The notes under the pieces: generated by a model
Seen by the model: only the letters and a program-made list of their open reading frames with translations
What the model was told of the DNA's origin: nothing
Databases searched by the model: none
Position numbers and translations under genes: made by a program
In this document: positions 29,300 through 37,205 of the stretch, piece after piece
Layout of the letters: each line of letters starts with the position of its first letter
Position numbering within the stretch: position 1 is the stretch's first letter
DNA from: Tundrisphaera lichenicola
GTDB taxonomy: Bacteria; Planctomycetota; Planctomycetia; Isosphaerales; Isosphaeraceae
Length of the DNA: 64,000 bases
Assembly: GCF_051175385.1 (NCBI RefSeq)
Contig: NZ_CP195106.1
Coordinates: forward strand, 7,254,001-7,318,000
Reading direction: 5' to 3'

Positions 29300-29863
29300 T
29301 TACCGGGCGATGAACTTGATCCAGGTGTTCCGCGAGGTCCCCCAGACCGGCTTGCCGGCCCAGCCGTCGGCGTGCCGGGTCATCAAGGAATCCCCCTCCC
29401 CCCAGGGGAACGCGATCGGCAAGGCCCGGTGGCCGGCCCAATGGTCGCGGTCGGCGATGAAGCACTTCACCTCGGAGGGATCGTCGCAGACCGACCAGCG
29501 GCCCGAATCCGGCTCGGTCATCACGCTCACGCCAGAGTCGCCCCGGCCGGAGACGGCGAAATACTGGGTGCCCCCCCATCGAAGCCGGTTGTTCACCACG
29601 TTGAAGACCAGCCAGTCCCCTCGTCGGACATCGAGAGTGATCCGCTCCACGGTGGCCCCGTGGATTTCATCGACCAGCTCTCTCCGGTCGTCGGGAACCT
29701 TCACCCCGTTGTGGTAGATGTCCACGATGAAGTCGTCGACCACCGCGATCAGGGTCCGGGCGATCACCGGCTCGGAAGGCGGAGGATTGTCGGCCGGCGC
29801 GTCGCCGGAGAGGCCCAGGGCTGCCAACAGGGCGGTCAGCCCAATCTTGAGGAATCGTCTCAT
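29300..29863 (-). CDS. Secreted hypothetical protein
   Basis: The 187-residue product begins at ATG 29863, which has AGGAGA about 6 bases upstream, and has a signal peptide (FLKIGLTALLAALGLSGDAPA). The mature part is beta-rich (IAVVDDFIVDIYHNGVKVPD, VERITLDVRRGDWLVFNVVN) and could be a jelly-roll. It contains Cys in VCDDPSEVKCF, suitable for a disulfide. It ends in WGTSRNTWIKFIAR, a strand that matches the family of secreted proteins seen in planctomycetes without known role. No partner gene is adjacent. Confidence 0.85.
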   Translation of the reverse strand: MRRFLKIGLTALLAALGLSGDAPADNPPPSEPVIARTLIAVVDDFIVDIYHNGVKVPDDRRELVDEIHGATVERITLDVRRGDWLVFNVVNNRLRWGGTQYFAVSGRGDSGVSVMTEPDSGRWSVCDDPSEVKCFIADRDHWAGHRALPIAFPWGEGDSLMTRHADGWAGKPVWGTSRNTWIKFIAR

Positions 29864-30085
29864 CAGAGTCTCCTGCCAGGGTCGTTCGAGTCGAGGAGTT
29901 CCCGCCTTCCACACAACGAGCGAAGGGAGGTTTTCTTGGGGCCGGCTCGCCCTCCCACGATCACCCGGCCCGCTCCCCTCCGCAACCGATAAAATTTAAC
30001 AATTTGACGCTGGACAGGGATGGAACAAACGTCCACAATACCCGGCTGCTCAAATCCTGGTCGTTTGTCCAGAAGGAGACACGTC

Positions 30086-30661
30086 ATGAATCTGCAAAAG
30101 CCACTGGCCTTTCTCTGCCTGACGGCCTCGATCCTGGGATGCCCGCCGATGACGACCGCTCAGGAGCCGCCCCCGCCCCCGAAGCCGATGGCCGAGCACA
30201 AGATCCTGGCCGAGGACGAGGGCACCTGGGACGCGACGATCAAGTCGTTCGTGGCCGGGCCCGACGCGGAGCCGATGGTCAGCAAGGGGACCGAGGTCAA
30301 CACCGTCATGCCCGGCGGACTCTGGGTCCTCTCCAAGTTCGAAGGCAGCTTCGGCGACGCGAAGTTCGAGGGGCGCGGGCAATTCGGCTACGATTCGGCC
30401 AAGAAGAAGTACGTCGGCACCTGGATCGACTCGATGAGCCCCTCCCTCTCGATCCTGGAGGGGACGTACGACGCCAAGACCAGGACGATGACCTTCGAGG
30501 GGGACGGATATGACCCCAGCACCAAGACCAAGTACACCCAGAAGATGGTCACCACGACGAAGGAAGACGGCAAGCGTGTCTTCACGCTCTACATGAAATT
30601 CGACGGGGGTGGCGACGAGGTCAAGTTCATGGAGGTGGAGTACACCAGGCGGAAGTCCTGA
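30086..30661 (+). CDS. DUF1579-family exported protein
   Basis: The 191-residue product starts at ATG 30086 after AAGGAG and has a signal peptide (LAFLCLTASILGCPPMTTAQ), where the Cys could also be a lipobox cysteine. The mature protein matches DUF1579: HKILAEDEGTWDATIKSF, then VMPGGLWVLSKFEGSFGDAK and GYDSAKKKYVGTWIDSMSPS. The family is predicted to be a lipocalin-like beta-barrel; its ligand is unknown. Its low-GC upstream region (29864-30085) is shared with the divergent secreted-protein gene and probably holds both promoters. Confidence 0.9.
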   Translation: MNLQKPLAFLCLTASILGCPPMTTAQEPPPPPKPMAEHKILAEDEGTWDATIKSFVAGPDAEPMVSKGTEVNTVMPGGLWVLSKFEGSFGDAKFEGRGQFGYDSAKKKYVGTWIDSMSPSLSILEGTYDAKTRTMTFEGDGYDPSTKTKYTQKMVTTTKEDGKRVFTLYMKFDGGGDEVKFMEVEYTRRKS

Positions 30662-30671
30662 CGTCGTCCGG

Positions 30672-30697
30672 GCGGGCCATGCCGGGTCGTGGCCCGC
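30672..30697. terminator. Hairpin between convergent genes
   Basis: GCGGGCCA (30672-30679) pairs perfectly with TGGCCCGC (30690-30697) across a 10-base loop. It lies between the DUF1579 gene and the protease gene, which converge here. Confidence 0.5.
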
Positions 30698-30716
30698 GCC
30701 CGGCCAGATCCCGGCC

Positions 30717-32642
30717 TCAAGGTTCCGGGGCATGCGGGTTCCGGACGTCGGAGAGGAACTGGGCGAGGATCGGGGCGAGCATGTCGCGAATTCGCCGTTC
30801 CAGGTCGTCGTCCGTGGGCTTCGCGGGGATGGACAGGGCGGCATGGACGACGGTGGATGCGGGCTGGGGGGGCCGGGGCTCGCCATCGAGCGTGAGCCTC
30901 AGGGCGATCGGCTGATGCCCGCCGAGCGAGCGGAGCAGGGCGGGAAGCTCGCGATCGTCGGCCACCGAGAGGGTCTCGGGGAGGCCGAAGGCGGGCCGGA
31001 GATTGGGCGAGACGAAGACTCGCGAGATCTTGGAACGCGGGCCGGTCAGGAGGGCCATCGCCCCGTCACGCTCGGCGGCGGCGGCCAGGAGGTCGCGGTC
31101 GCAGTCGGCCAGGGTATGGAGCTTCTCCGGCGCGAAGACGACGGCCGCCTCTCCGACGACCACCCAATCGAACTCGCCGTGACCCCGTCGGATCGCGTGG
31201 CGGATCGCCTCGGCGTAGGGCGTGGGCGCCGAGTCGCCGGAGATCGGGCGGCCCACCGGCACGAGTTGGAAGGCCACCGTCCCCGATCGCCGGGTCGACG
31301 CCCGGACCGTCACCAGTAAAGGCAGCGCGACCCCGTCGGGCATCTCGACGCCCCAGGACTTCCGCTCGACGACCAGCGACTTGCTCCGGCGGAAGAGGAA
31401 GGCCAGCGCCGGGTGTTCGCCGGCCGGCTCGTGGAAGAAGTCGTAATCGAGGTTGAAGTTCGACTCCAGGTGCTCGCGGAGCGCCGCGACATAAGTGCCG
31501 TCGGCGTGCGCCAGGCACCAGAGGTCGATCCCCATGTCGGCAATCATCCGGCCGACTTCGCCGAGCTGGTCGCGCGAGGCCAGCTCCAGGCCCCGGATGT
31601 TCCAGAAGGCCAGGTCGAGGTCGTCGGTGTCCTCTCGGTAACTGTCGACCACCACCTCGGCGGCGTTCCGGCCGAACGCCCGGCGGCCCAGGGCCCCGAA
31701 GAAGCCGACGCGCGGGTCGATCCCGCCGAAGATCCCGCGGAGCTTCGCGAGCTGGTCGCGGGCCTCGGAGGCGTTGACCTCCTCGATCTCCAGCCAGATC
31801 GCGATGGCCGAGATCCGGATGCCCTCGTTGAGGAATCGCCCCGAAGGCTCGGACGAGTCGGCCGCCACCGAGGCGTGATGCAACGCCACCGGCTCCCAGT
31901 GGTTGTTGAACACCGGGCTCCCCGAGGACCCCGGCTCGGTCGAGCAGGCGTAATGCACCACCACATGGTCGACCTTGACCACGCGGTTGTCGCGGAGCGC
32001 CACCTCCTTGGGCCGCCCCCGAGGATGCTGGATGATGTTGACCGTCTCGGTGGGCCCGATATTCAGGCTGTTCCGGTCCAGCCCGATCGAGCCGAGGAAT
32101 TCCAGGCCCTGGACCCCGCAGAACGTGAAGTCGAGCTCCGCATTCGTCACGAAGAGCGAGTCGGGGTCCAGCGAGACCGACGCCGGTCGGCCGGGTGCCG
32201 CGCCCGGGGAGGATGCCTCGAAATTGGCCAGCGCGATCGTGGCCCCGGCGGTCCCGGGGTCGGGCAAGACGTGGTGGTTGGTCAGGAGGATCCCCGGTGC
32301 CACCAGGAAGGCCGATCCCGAGGCGCCGTCGCTTCGCAGGAGCTTCACGACCGCCCGACCCAGTCGATCCCCCGTCCTCAGGAAGTGAAACGGCAAAAGC
32401 GAACTGGTCGCGTCCAAGATTAACTCCAGGTTGTCCGGCCTCAACTCGATGGACTGCACCGAGTGAAGGGTTCGCGATTCCAGGGGATATCGCCCGTCCC
32501 CACGACCCAGGAACTTCCCATTCAACTCGGTCTCTCGCGGCAGGTCTTCATCAGGGCCAGGGACGTCGGCGGTTGGTCCTCCGTGAGCCTCGTCCGGGAA
32601 ACGAGCTTGATCCGCCCACTCATCGCAATTCGAACTAGTCAT
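30717..32642 (-). CDS. Trypsin-like serine protease fused to degenerate EEP-type domain
   Basis: This 641-residue protein has no signal peptide, so it appears cytoplasmic. Residues about 95-290 form a V8/trypsin-like peptidase: LLTNHHVLPD (His124), AELDFTF (Asp171) and EPGSSGSPVF (Ser240). From about 340 onward it resembles the endonuclease/exonuclease/phosphatase fold: LAFWNIRGLE (Asn348), GIDLWCLAHADG where the metal-binding Glu is expected, FDWVVVGEAAV in place of GDxN, and LGGHQPIALRL in place of the terminal DHxP. Several catalytic positions are missing, so this half is probably a binding domain. ATG 32642 follows GAGAGAT. Fusions of trypsin-like domains to other effectors are known from bacterial conflict systems; a similar role here is inference. 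It stands alone. Confidence 0.87.
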   Translation of the reverse strand: MTSSNCDEWADQARFPDEAHGGPTADVPGPDEDLPRETELNGKFLGRGDGRYPLESRTLHSVQSIELRPDNLELILDATSSLLPFHFLRTGDRLGRAVVKLLRSDGASGSAFLVAPGILLTNHHVLPDPGTAGATIALANFEASSPGAAPGRPASVSLDPDSLFVTNAELDFTFCGVQGLEFLGSIGLDRNSLNIGPTETVNIIQHPRGRPKEVALRDNRVVKVDHVVVHYACSTEPGSSGSPVFNNHWEPVALHHASVAADSSEPSGRFLNEGIRISAIAIWLEIEEVNASEARDQLAKLRGIFGGIDPRVGFFGALGRRAFGRNAAEVVVDSYREDTDDLDLAFWNIRGLELASRDQLGEVGRMIADMGIDLWCLAHADGTYVAALREHLESNFNLDYDFFHEPAGEHPALAFLFRRSKSLVVERKSWGVEMPDGVALPLLVTVRASTRRSGTVAFQLVPVGRPISGDSAPTPYAEAIRHAIRRGHGEFDWVVVGEAAVVFAPEKLHTLADCDRDLLAAAAERDGAMALLTGPRSKISRVFVSPNLRPAFGLPETLSVADDRELPALLRSLGGHQPIALRLTLDGEPRPPQPASTVVHAALSIPAKPTDDDLERRIRDMLAPILAQFLSDVRNPHAPEP

Positions 32643-32878
32643 AGAATGGATCTCTCGTCTCCGGACCTGATGCATCGACGACAGTCTCCGGTCTCCTAAA
32701 TCATCCGGAAATCCGGGCCTCGCAAACCGACTATCCCGAAAAATCCCGATTCGATGCCTCAAGCCGGGACTCCGCAGGGCCGATCCTGAGCGGAACCGGG
32801 CACCGATCGCCGGCAAGCACGCCCCTCGGTCCGGGGGCCTGCCGGCCGGGATGCCGGGAAGAAGACAAGGGAGCGCGA

Positions 32879-33127
32879 ATGCCGATGCAAGACCGACGAT
32901 CCCACGGACCCCTCCCGCCGGTCGCTCCCCTTTGGGCCTCGTCCATGAGGCCGGGAATCGTGCTCGACCGGATCTGGGCCGCCCTCGCGATCCACAGGGG
33001 CATGGGCCCGCTCGCCCGCCCGGCCCCCACCCCCGAGGCGACGTTCCGCCCCCGCTGGGCGGGCCGCGACGCGATCCGCGCCCGACCCGCCCGAAGGATC
33101 GAGTCCCCCGACCTCCCCGCAATTTGA
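32879..33127 (+). CDS. Possible small hypothetical protein
   Basis: An 82-residue frame begins at ATG 32879 with AAGGGAG about 5 bases upstream. The product is rich in Pro, Arg and Ala (MRPGIVLDRIWAALAIHRGM in the middle) and has no signal peptide. Overlapping frames on both strands are also open, as is common at this GC content, so the ribosome site is the only positive evidence. Confidence 0.25.
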   Translation: MPMQDRRSHGPLPPVAPLWASSMRPGIVLDRIWAALAIHRGMGPLARPAPTPEATFRPRWAGRDAIRARPARRIESPDLPAI

Positions 33128-33157
33128 ACATTTGGTGGAAACCCGGCCGACAATTGG

Positions 33158-33186
33158 TTGTCGGGGTCGCCTCGACGGGCTACGAT
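33158..33186 (+). promoter_or_regulatory. Sigma70-like promoter of the DUF1549/DUF1553 operon
   Basis: TTGTCG (33158-33163) and TACGAT (33181-33186) are spaced by 17 bases, 110 bases before the ATG. The -35 overlaps the right arm of the CGACAA-TTGG-TTGTCG hairpin, a possible operator. Confidence 0.5.
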
Positions 33187-33295
33187 GACCCTGATACCCG
33201 AACGTGAACCGGCCGGGTTCCCCGGCCCGGTCGCGCCCGCCCGCCGATCGAATTCCACTCGATCGCCGCAACCCGCCTCGGAGGGACCACACCCC

Positions 33296-36013
33296 ATGGG
33301 ACGGACGACCGCGCTGCTGAGCCTCGCCCTGGCCTCCCTGATCTCCCGGCCTCAAGCCCGGGCCGACGATCCACCGCCCCCCGATACCGAGGCCTCCCGG
33401 CTCGAATTCTTCGAGGGGAAGGTCCGCCCCGTCCTGGAAGCCCACTGCATCAACTGCCACGGGCCGGACAAGCAGAAGGCCGGGCTCCGCCTCGACTCGC
33501 GCGAGGCCCTGGTCCGGGGCGGCGATTCCGGGCCGGCGATCGAGCCGGGCCAGCCGGAGGCGAGCCGCCTGATCGAGGCGGTCAACCACTCGGCCGACAT
33601 CCAGATGCCCCCCAAGGGGAGGCTCAAGGAGCAGGAGGTCGCCAACCTCACCCGGTGGGTCCGCGAAGGTGCCCCCTGGACCGAGTCGACCGCCGAGGTC
33701 CGCCCGGCGGCCCAGGCCGAGACGGGCAAGGTCACCGACGAGGATCGCGCCTTCTGGGCCTTCCGGCCGGTCAACCCGCCCGCGATCCCGACCGCCGGCG
33801 ATGAGGCATGGGGTTGCTCGCCGATCGACCGATTCGTCCTGGCCGAGTTAAAAGCGAAGGGTCTCCATCCCGTCGCCCCGGCCGACCGTCGGGCCTTGAT
33901 CCGCCGGGCCACCTTCGACCTGATCGGCCTGCCGCCGACCCCCGAGGAGGTCGAGGCGTTCGCGAATGACCCCGCGCCCGACGCCTTCGCGAAGGTCGTC
34001 GACCGCCTCCTGGCCAACCCCCACTACGGCGAGCGCTGGGGTCGGCACTGGCTCGACGTGGCCCGGTACGGCGAGGACCAGGCGCACACCTTCGAGGCCC
34101 GCCTGTACCCCAACGGCTACAAGTATCGCGACTGGGTGACCCAGGCCCTCAACGACGACATGCCCTACGACCGGTTCGTCGTCGAGCAGATCGCGGGGGA
34201 CCTCATCGAGGGGCCCGGCCGCGACGAGCGACAGGCCGCGCTCGGGTTCTTCGCCCTCGGCCCGGTCTACTACGGAGGCGCCGTCTTCGACGAGCTGGAC
34301 GACCGGGTCGACACGCTGAGCCGGGGCTTCCTCGGCCTGACCGTCTCCTGCGCCCGCTGCCACGACCACAAGTTCGACCCGATCCCCACGTCCGACTACT
34401 ACGCCCTGGCCGGCATCTTCTCCAGCACGGCCTACAAGGAATACCCCACCGCGCCCCCCGAGATCGTCGAGGCCTACGACAAGGCCCAGGCCGAGATCAA
34501 GGCGAAGACGGCCGAGGTCGCCTCCTTCGTGAAGGCCGAGTCCGCTCGATGGGCCGAGTCGGCCGCCGGGACCCAGTCCGCCCGGTACATCGTCGGGGCC
34601 TGGACCCTGGCCAATCTCCGGAAGGCGAAGCCCGACCTCTCGACCGGCGACTTCGCCAAGGGGGAGAATCTCGACACCTTCCTGCTCGATCGCTGGCTGA
34701 AGTACCTCGAACCCAGGCCCGACGACCATCGAGCCCACCTCGAAGGCTGGCGGAAGCTGGTCGAAGGGCAGGACGCCAGGGCCGACCTCTCGGGCCTCGC
34801 CGAGATCAAGGCCGAGGTCGCCCGGATTGCCGACGAATTCCAGGCTCGGGTCCGGACGACGCAGGCCCTGCGCGACGTCTTCGGGATCGCCAAACCCGAG
34901 GCCGAGTTCCTCCAGGAATTGACCTCGAAAGACGGCCTGTTCGCCCTCCCCAAGAACGAGGTCGAGAATCATCTCGCTGATGACGTCAAGGTCGCGCTCA
35001 AGGCGAAGCAGGCCGACCTCAAGAAGCTCAAGTCCGACGCCCCGGCCAAGTATCCCGTGGTCCACTCGCTGACCGACGGGTCGAAGCCGGCCGACATGAA
35101 GGTCTTCCTCCGGGGGAACCCCGCCACGCCCGGCTCGGACGCCCCCCGGAGGTTCCTCACAGTCCTCTCGCCGGAGGAGTCCGCCCCGTTCAACACCCAG
35201 GGGAGCGGCCGGCTGGAACTGGCCCGCGCCATCGCCAATCCCGAGAATCCCCTGACCGCGCGGGTGATGGTCAACCGGGTCTGGGAGCATCATTTCGGCC
35301 GAGGTCTGGTCGGCACGCCCAGCAATTTCGGCAAGATGGGGGAACGCCCCAGCCACCCCGCGCTGCTGGACTACCTGGCTCGCCGGTTCGTCGACCAGGG
35401 CTGGTCGCTCAAGACGCTGCATCGCGAGATCATGCTCTCGAGCACCTATCAACTCGCCGCGACCGACGACCCCTCGAACGCCGAGGTCGACCCGGCCAAC
35501 ATCCTGCTCTGGAGGGCCAACCGCCGGAGGCTGGAGGTCGAGGCCTGGCGGGACGCGATGCTGGCGGTCTCCGGTCGGCTCGACCCGGCGATCGGCGGCC
35601 CCTCGACCGACCTCGCCTCGCCCGACAACCAGAGGCGGACCTGCTACGCCAAGGTCAGCCGCCACAACCTCGACGGGCTCTTGCGCCTCTTCGATTTCCC
35701 CGACCCCAACATCACCGCCGACAAGCGGACCGTGACCGCCGTACCGCTCCAGCAACTCTTCGTGCTGAACAGCGAGTTCATGGAGCGTCAGGCCAGGGCC
35801 CTCGCCGCCCGACTGACCGAGGGGGACGGTGACGTCGCCGAGAAGGTCCGAAGGGCCTTCCCGCTCCTCTACGCCCGCCCCGCGACCGATCCCGAGGTGA
35901 GCATGGCCGTCGAGTTCCTCGAAGCCGCCGACGAGCCCAAGGCCCCCCTCAGCCGCTGGGAGCAATACGCCCAGGTCTTGCTGGGGGCGAATGAGTTCCT
36001 CTTCCTGGATTGA
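33296..36013 (+). CDS. DUF1549/DUF1553 planctomycete cytochrome protein (PSCyt1/PSD1)
   Basis: The 905-residue exported protein has the canonical order for the family: signal peptide, PSCyt1 haem domain with AHCINCHGPDKQ (Cys51 to His55), DUF1549 (about 175-385, with IDRFVLAELKAKGLHPV, WGRHWLDVARYGED and CARCHDHKFDPIP), a helical middle, and DUF1553 (about 640-880, with ARVMVNRVWEHHFGRGLV and MLSSTYQ). These proteins are highly expanded in planctomycetes, are linked with DUF1501 genes, and are thought to help degrade complex polysaccharides; the biochemical reaction is unproven. ATG 33296 follows CGGAGGGA. Unusually, two foreign-looking genes separate it from its DUF1501 partner. Confidence 0.95.
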   Translation: MGRTTALLSLALASLISRPQARADDPPPPDTEASRLEFFEGKVRPVLEAHCINCHGPDKQKAGLRLDSREALVRGGDSGPAIEPGQPEASRLIEAVNHSADIQMPPKGRLKEQEVANLTRWVREGAPWTESTAEVRPAAQAETGKVTDEDRAFWAFRPVNPPAIPTAGDEAWGCSPIDRFVLAELKAKGLHPVAPADRRALIRRATFDLIGLPPTPEEVEAFANDPAPDAFAKVVDRLLANPHYGERWGRHWLDVARYGEDQAHTFEARLYPNGYKYRDWVTQALNDDMPYDRFVVEQIAGDLIEGPGRDERQAALGFFALGPVYYGGAVFDELDDRVDTLSRGFLGLTVSCARCHDHKFDPIPTSDYYALAGIFSSTAYKEYPTAPPEIVEAYDKAQAEIKAKTAEVASFVKAESARWAESAAGTQSARYIVGAWTLANLRKAKPDLSTGDFAKGENLDTFLLDRWLKYLEPRPDDHRAHLEGWRKLVEGQDARADLSGLAEIKAEVARIADEFQARVRTTQALRDVFGIAKPEAEFLQELTSKDGLFALPKNEVENHLADDVKVALKAKQADLKKLKSDAPAKYPVVHSLTDGSKPADMKVFLRGNPATPGSDAPRRFLTVLSPEESAPFNTQGSGRLELARAIANPENPLTARVMVNRVWEHHFGRGLVGTPSNFGKMGERPSHPALLDYLARRFVDQGWSLKTLHREIMLSSTYQLAATDDPSNAEVDPANILLWRANRRRLEVEAWRDAMLAVSGRLDPAIGGPSTDLASPDNQRRTCYAKVSRHNLDGLLRLFDFPDPNITADKRTVTAVPLQQLFVLNSEFMERQARALAARLTEGDGDVAEKVRRAFPLLYARPATDPEVSMAVEFLEAADEPKAPLSRWEQYAQVLLGANEFLFLD

Positions 36014-36017
36014 TCCG

Positions 36018-36719
36018 ATGGCCAAAGATGATTTCTTATTGAGCGTTCGGACGGCGGTAGGGACGCTACTCCCGCGAGTGGATGCCGATCACCCCTTCAC
36101 GGATCGGAAGGAGCTCGAGGGCATCTTGAGGCGGGCCGACATCTGGCTGTCCAAGAGCGCCGTGGCCGGGTTCGACCGCGACGATTTCAATAACTTGGAC
36201 CCCGAAACCCGAGATGCCCTCGATCGGGACGTCACCACGTTCCTGGAGGTTGCTTCGGAGGTCAATCCGAAGGGGCCAGCGACCCCAGCTCAGGTCGACG
36301 CCGCGCTCCCACCATTTTTGGAAATTGCTACGATCGTTCGAAAGCATACGCTCGACGAATGGCTCGAATGCGCAACCAGTTTGATCAACCAGGCCGTCGA
36401 ATGGGCGGAGAACGAGGGCTGGCCCACGAAGCGATATCCGTGGACGCTCACCGAGCGGTTCCTTGGAACTTATCAGCTGGACCGACTGATATACGGCGTC
36501 ATGGGATCGCAAATGGCTCTGATACCGGTCGGGCGGTATACGATGACATCGAGAGGGTCGTTCGACCTCGCGGTCATGCCCGCTTATGAATCGGTCATGG
36601 TCCGCCTAGGACCAAGCGGCAGGTGGATGATTGATCCGCTACCGGGCGAGGATCAAGCCCGTCGTTGGAACCGTGAGTACTTCGTGGAGGTATCGAAGCG
36701 CCTGGCGAGGATGGGATGA
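36018..36719 (+). CDS. Unknown protein, first gene of a two-gene cassette
   Basis: This 233-residue protein starts 4 bases after the preceding stop and ends overlapping the next gene (ATGA). It has no signal peptide or membrane segment. The N-terminal half is helical and acidic (FDRDDFNNLDPETRDALDRD). The C-terminal half is alpha/beta with WTLTERFLGTYQLDRLIYGV, MALIPVGRYTMTSRGSFDLA and VMVRLGPSGRWMIDPLPGED. I do not recognise a family. Base composition is visibly less GC-rich than in flanking genes, with codons such as TTA, ATA and AAT. Coupling to an HEPN-motif gene suggests a toxin-antitoxin or defence pair in which this might be the partner or sensor; this is inference. Confidence 0.85.
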   Translation: MAKDDFLLSVRTAVGTLLPRVDADHPFTDRKELEGILRRADIWLSKSAVAGFDRDDFNNLDPETRDALDRDVTTFLEVASEVNPKGPATPAQVDAALPPFLEIATIVRKHTLDEWLECATSLINQAVEWAENEGWPTKRYPWTLTERFLGTYQLDRLIYGVMGSQMALIPVGRYTMTSRGSFDLAVMPAYESVMVRLGPSGRWMIDPLPGEDQARRWNREYFVEVSKRLARMG

Positions 36720-37174
36720 GACCGGGCAAATGTCTGGACCGGATCATCCGGATGAAGGCCATCGAGAAGGAGTTCCAGGTGGCCGTCATTGCTCGGGATT
36801 GCTTGGATACAAAACTCAAGGAGGATTCATCAACGCTCACCGACAGAGGCCTGGAACAAGCCCACCTCGATGGTTTTCGCGACAATCTCGACTCGACTTA
36901 CCTGATCAGGATATTCGCGGAATTTGAGACGGGCCTGAGGGACTACTGGAAGGTTGGCATGAAGAAGAGCGCCGTTGTCCGAGTCTCGGATATGATCAAA
37001 TCGGCCAGCTCGAAACGAAGGATGGATTATCAGGAATTGGAGAACGTTCATATCGTTCGCGAGTATCGAAATCGGCTCGTCCACGAAGGAGATTCCGAGG
37101 CGCGGATCGTGAGTGTGGGAGAAGCCCGGAAGTCCCTCTGTATCTTCTTCGGTCGATTGCCCGAAGATTGGTAA
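36716..37174 (+). CDS. HEPN-motif protein, second gene of the cassette
   Basis: The 152-residue, mostly helical protein overlaps the preceding stop by 4 bases. Near its C-terminus, IVREYRNRLVHEGD contains the R-N-x-x-x-H signature (Arg118, Asn119, His123) of HEPN ribonuclease and related domains, in the usual position at the start of the last long helix. An acidic helix (IRIFAEFETGLRDYW) precedes it, as in many HEPN folds. HEPN proteins are frequent RNase toxins or abortive-infection effectors, but some are non-catalytic. Composition is lower in GC than the flanking DUF1553 and DUF1501 genes, consistent with transfer. The exact family is not known to me. Confidence 0.85.
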   Translation: MRPGKCLDRIIRMKAIEKEFQVAVIARDCLDTKLKEDSSTLTDRGLEQAHLDGFRDNLDSTYLIRIFAEFETGLRDYWKVGMKKSAVVRVSDMIKSASSKRRMDYQELENVHIVREYRNRLVHEGDSEARIVSVGEARKSLCIFFGRLPEDW

Positions 37175-37205
37175 ACCGAACGCCCCACAATCGGAGAGAT
37201 CGGCC

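Larger units (their letters stand above)
32643..33295. other. Long divergent intergenic region
   Basis: This 650-base stretch separates the protease gene from the DUF1549/DUF1553 gene. It holds a possible small gene (32879-33127), a CGACAA/TTGTCG hairpin near 33149 and a good rightward promoter at 33158-33186. The 32643-32760 part is AT-richer and should carry the leftward promoter, which I could not pinpoint. Confidence 0.5.

Noticed and set aside
30717..32642. DegP/HtrA-type periplasmic protease
   Set aside because: No signal peptide and no PDZ domain; the C-terminal half resembles the EEP fold instead.
33848..36025. 725-residue minus-strand open frame
   Set aside because: Antisense to the DUF1549/DUF1553 gene; its composition reflects complementary codons and it has no motif.
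36018..36719. MNT antitoxin partner for the HEPN gene
   Set aside because: MNT proteins have a G-S/G-x(n)-D-x-D motif; none is visible in this protein, so it was left as unknown.
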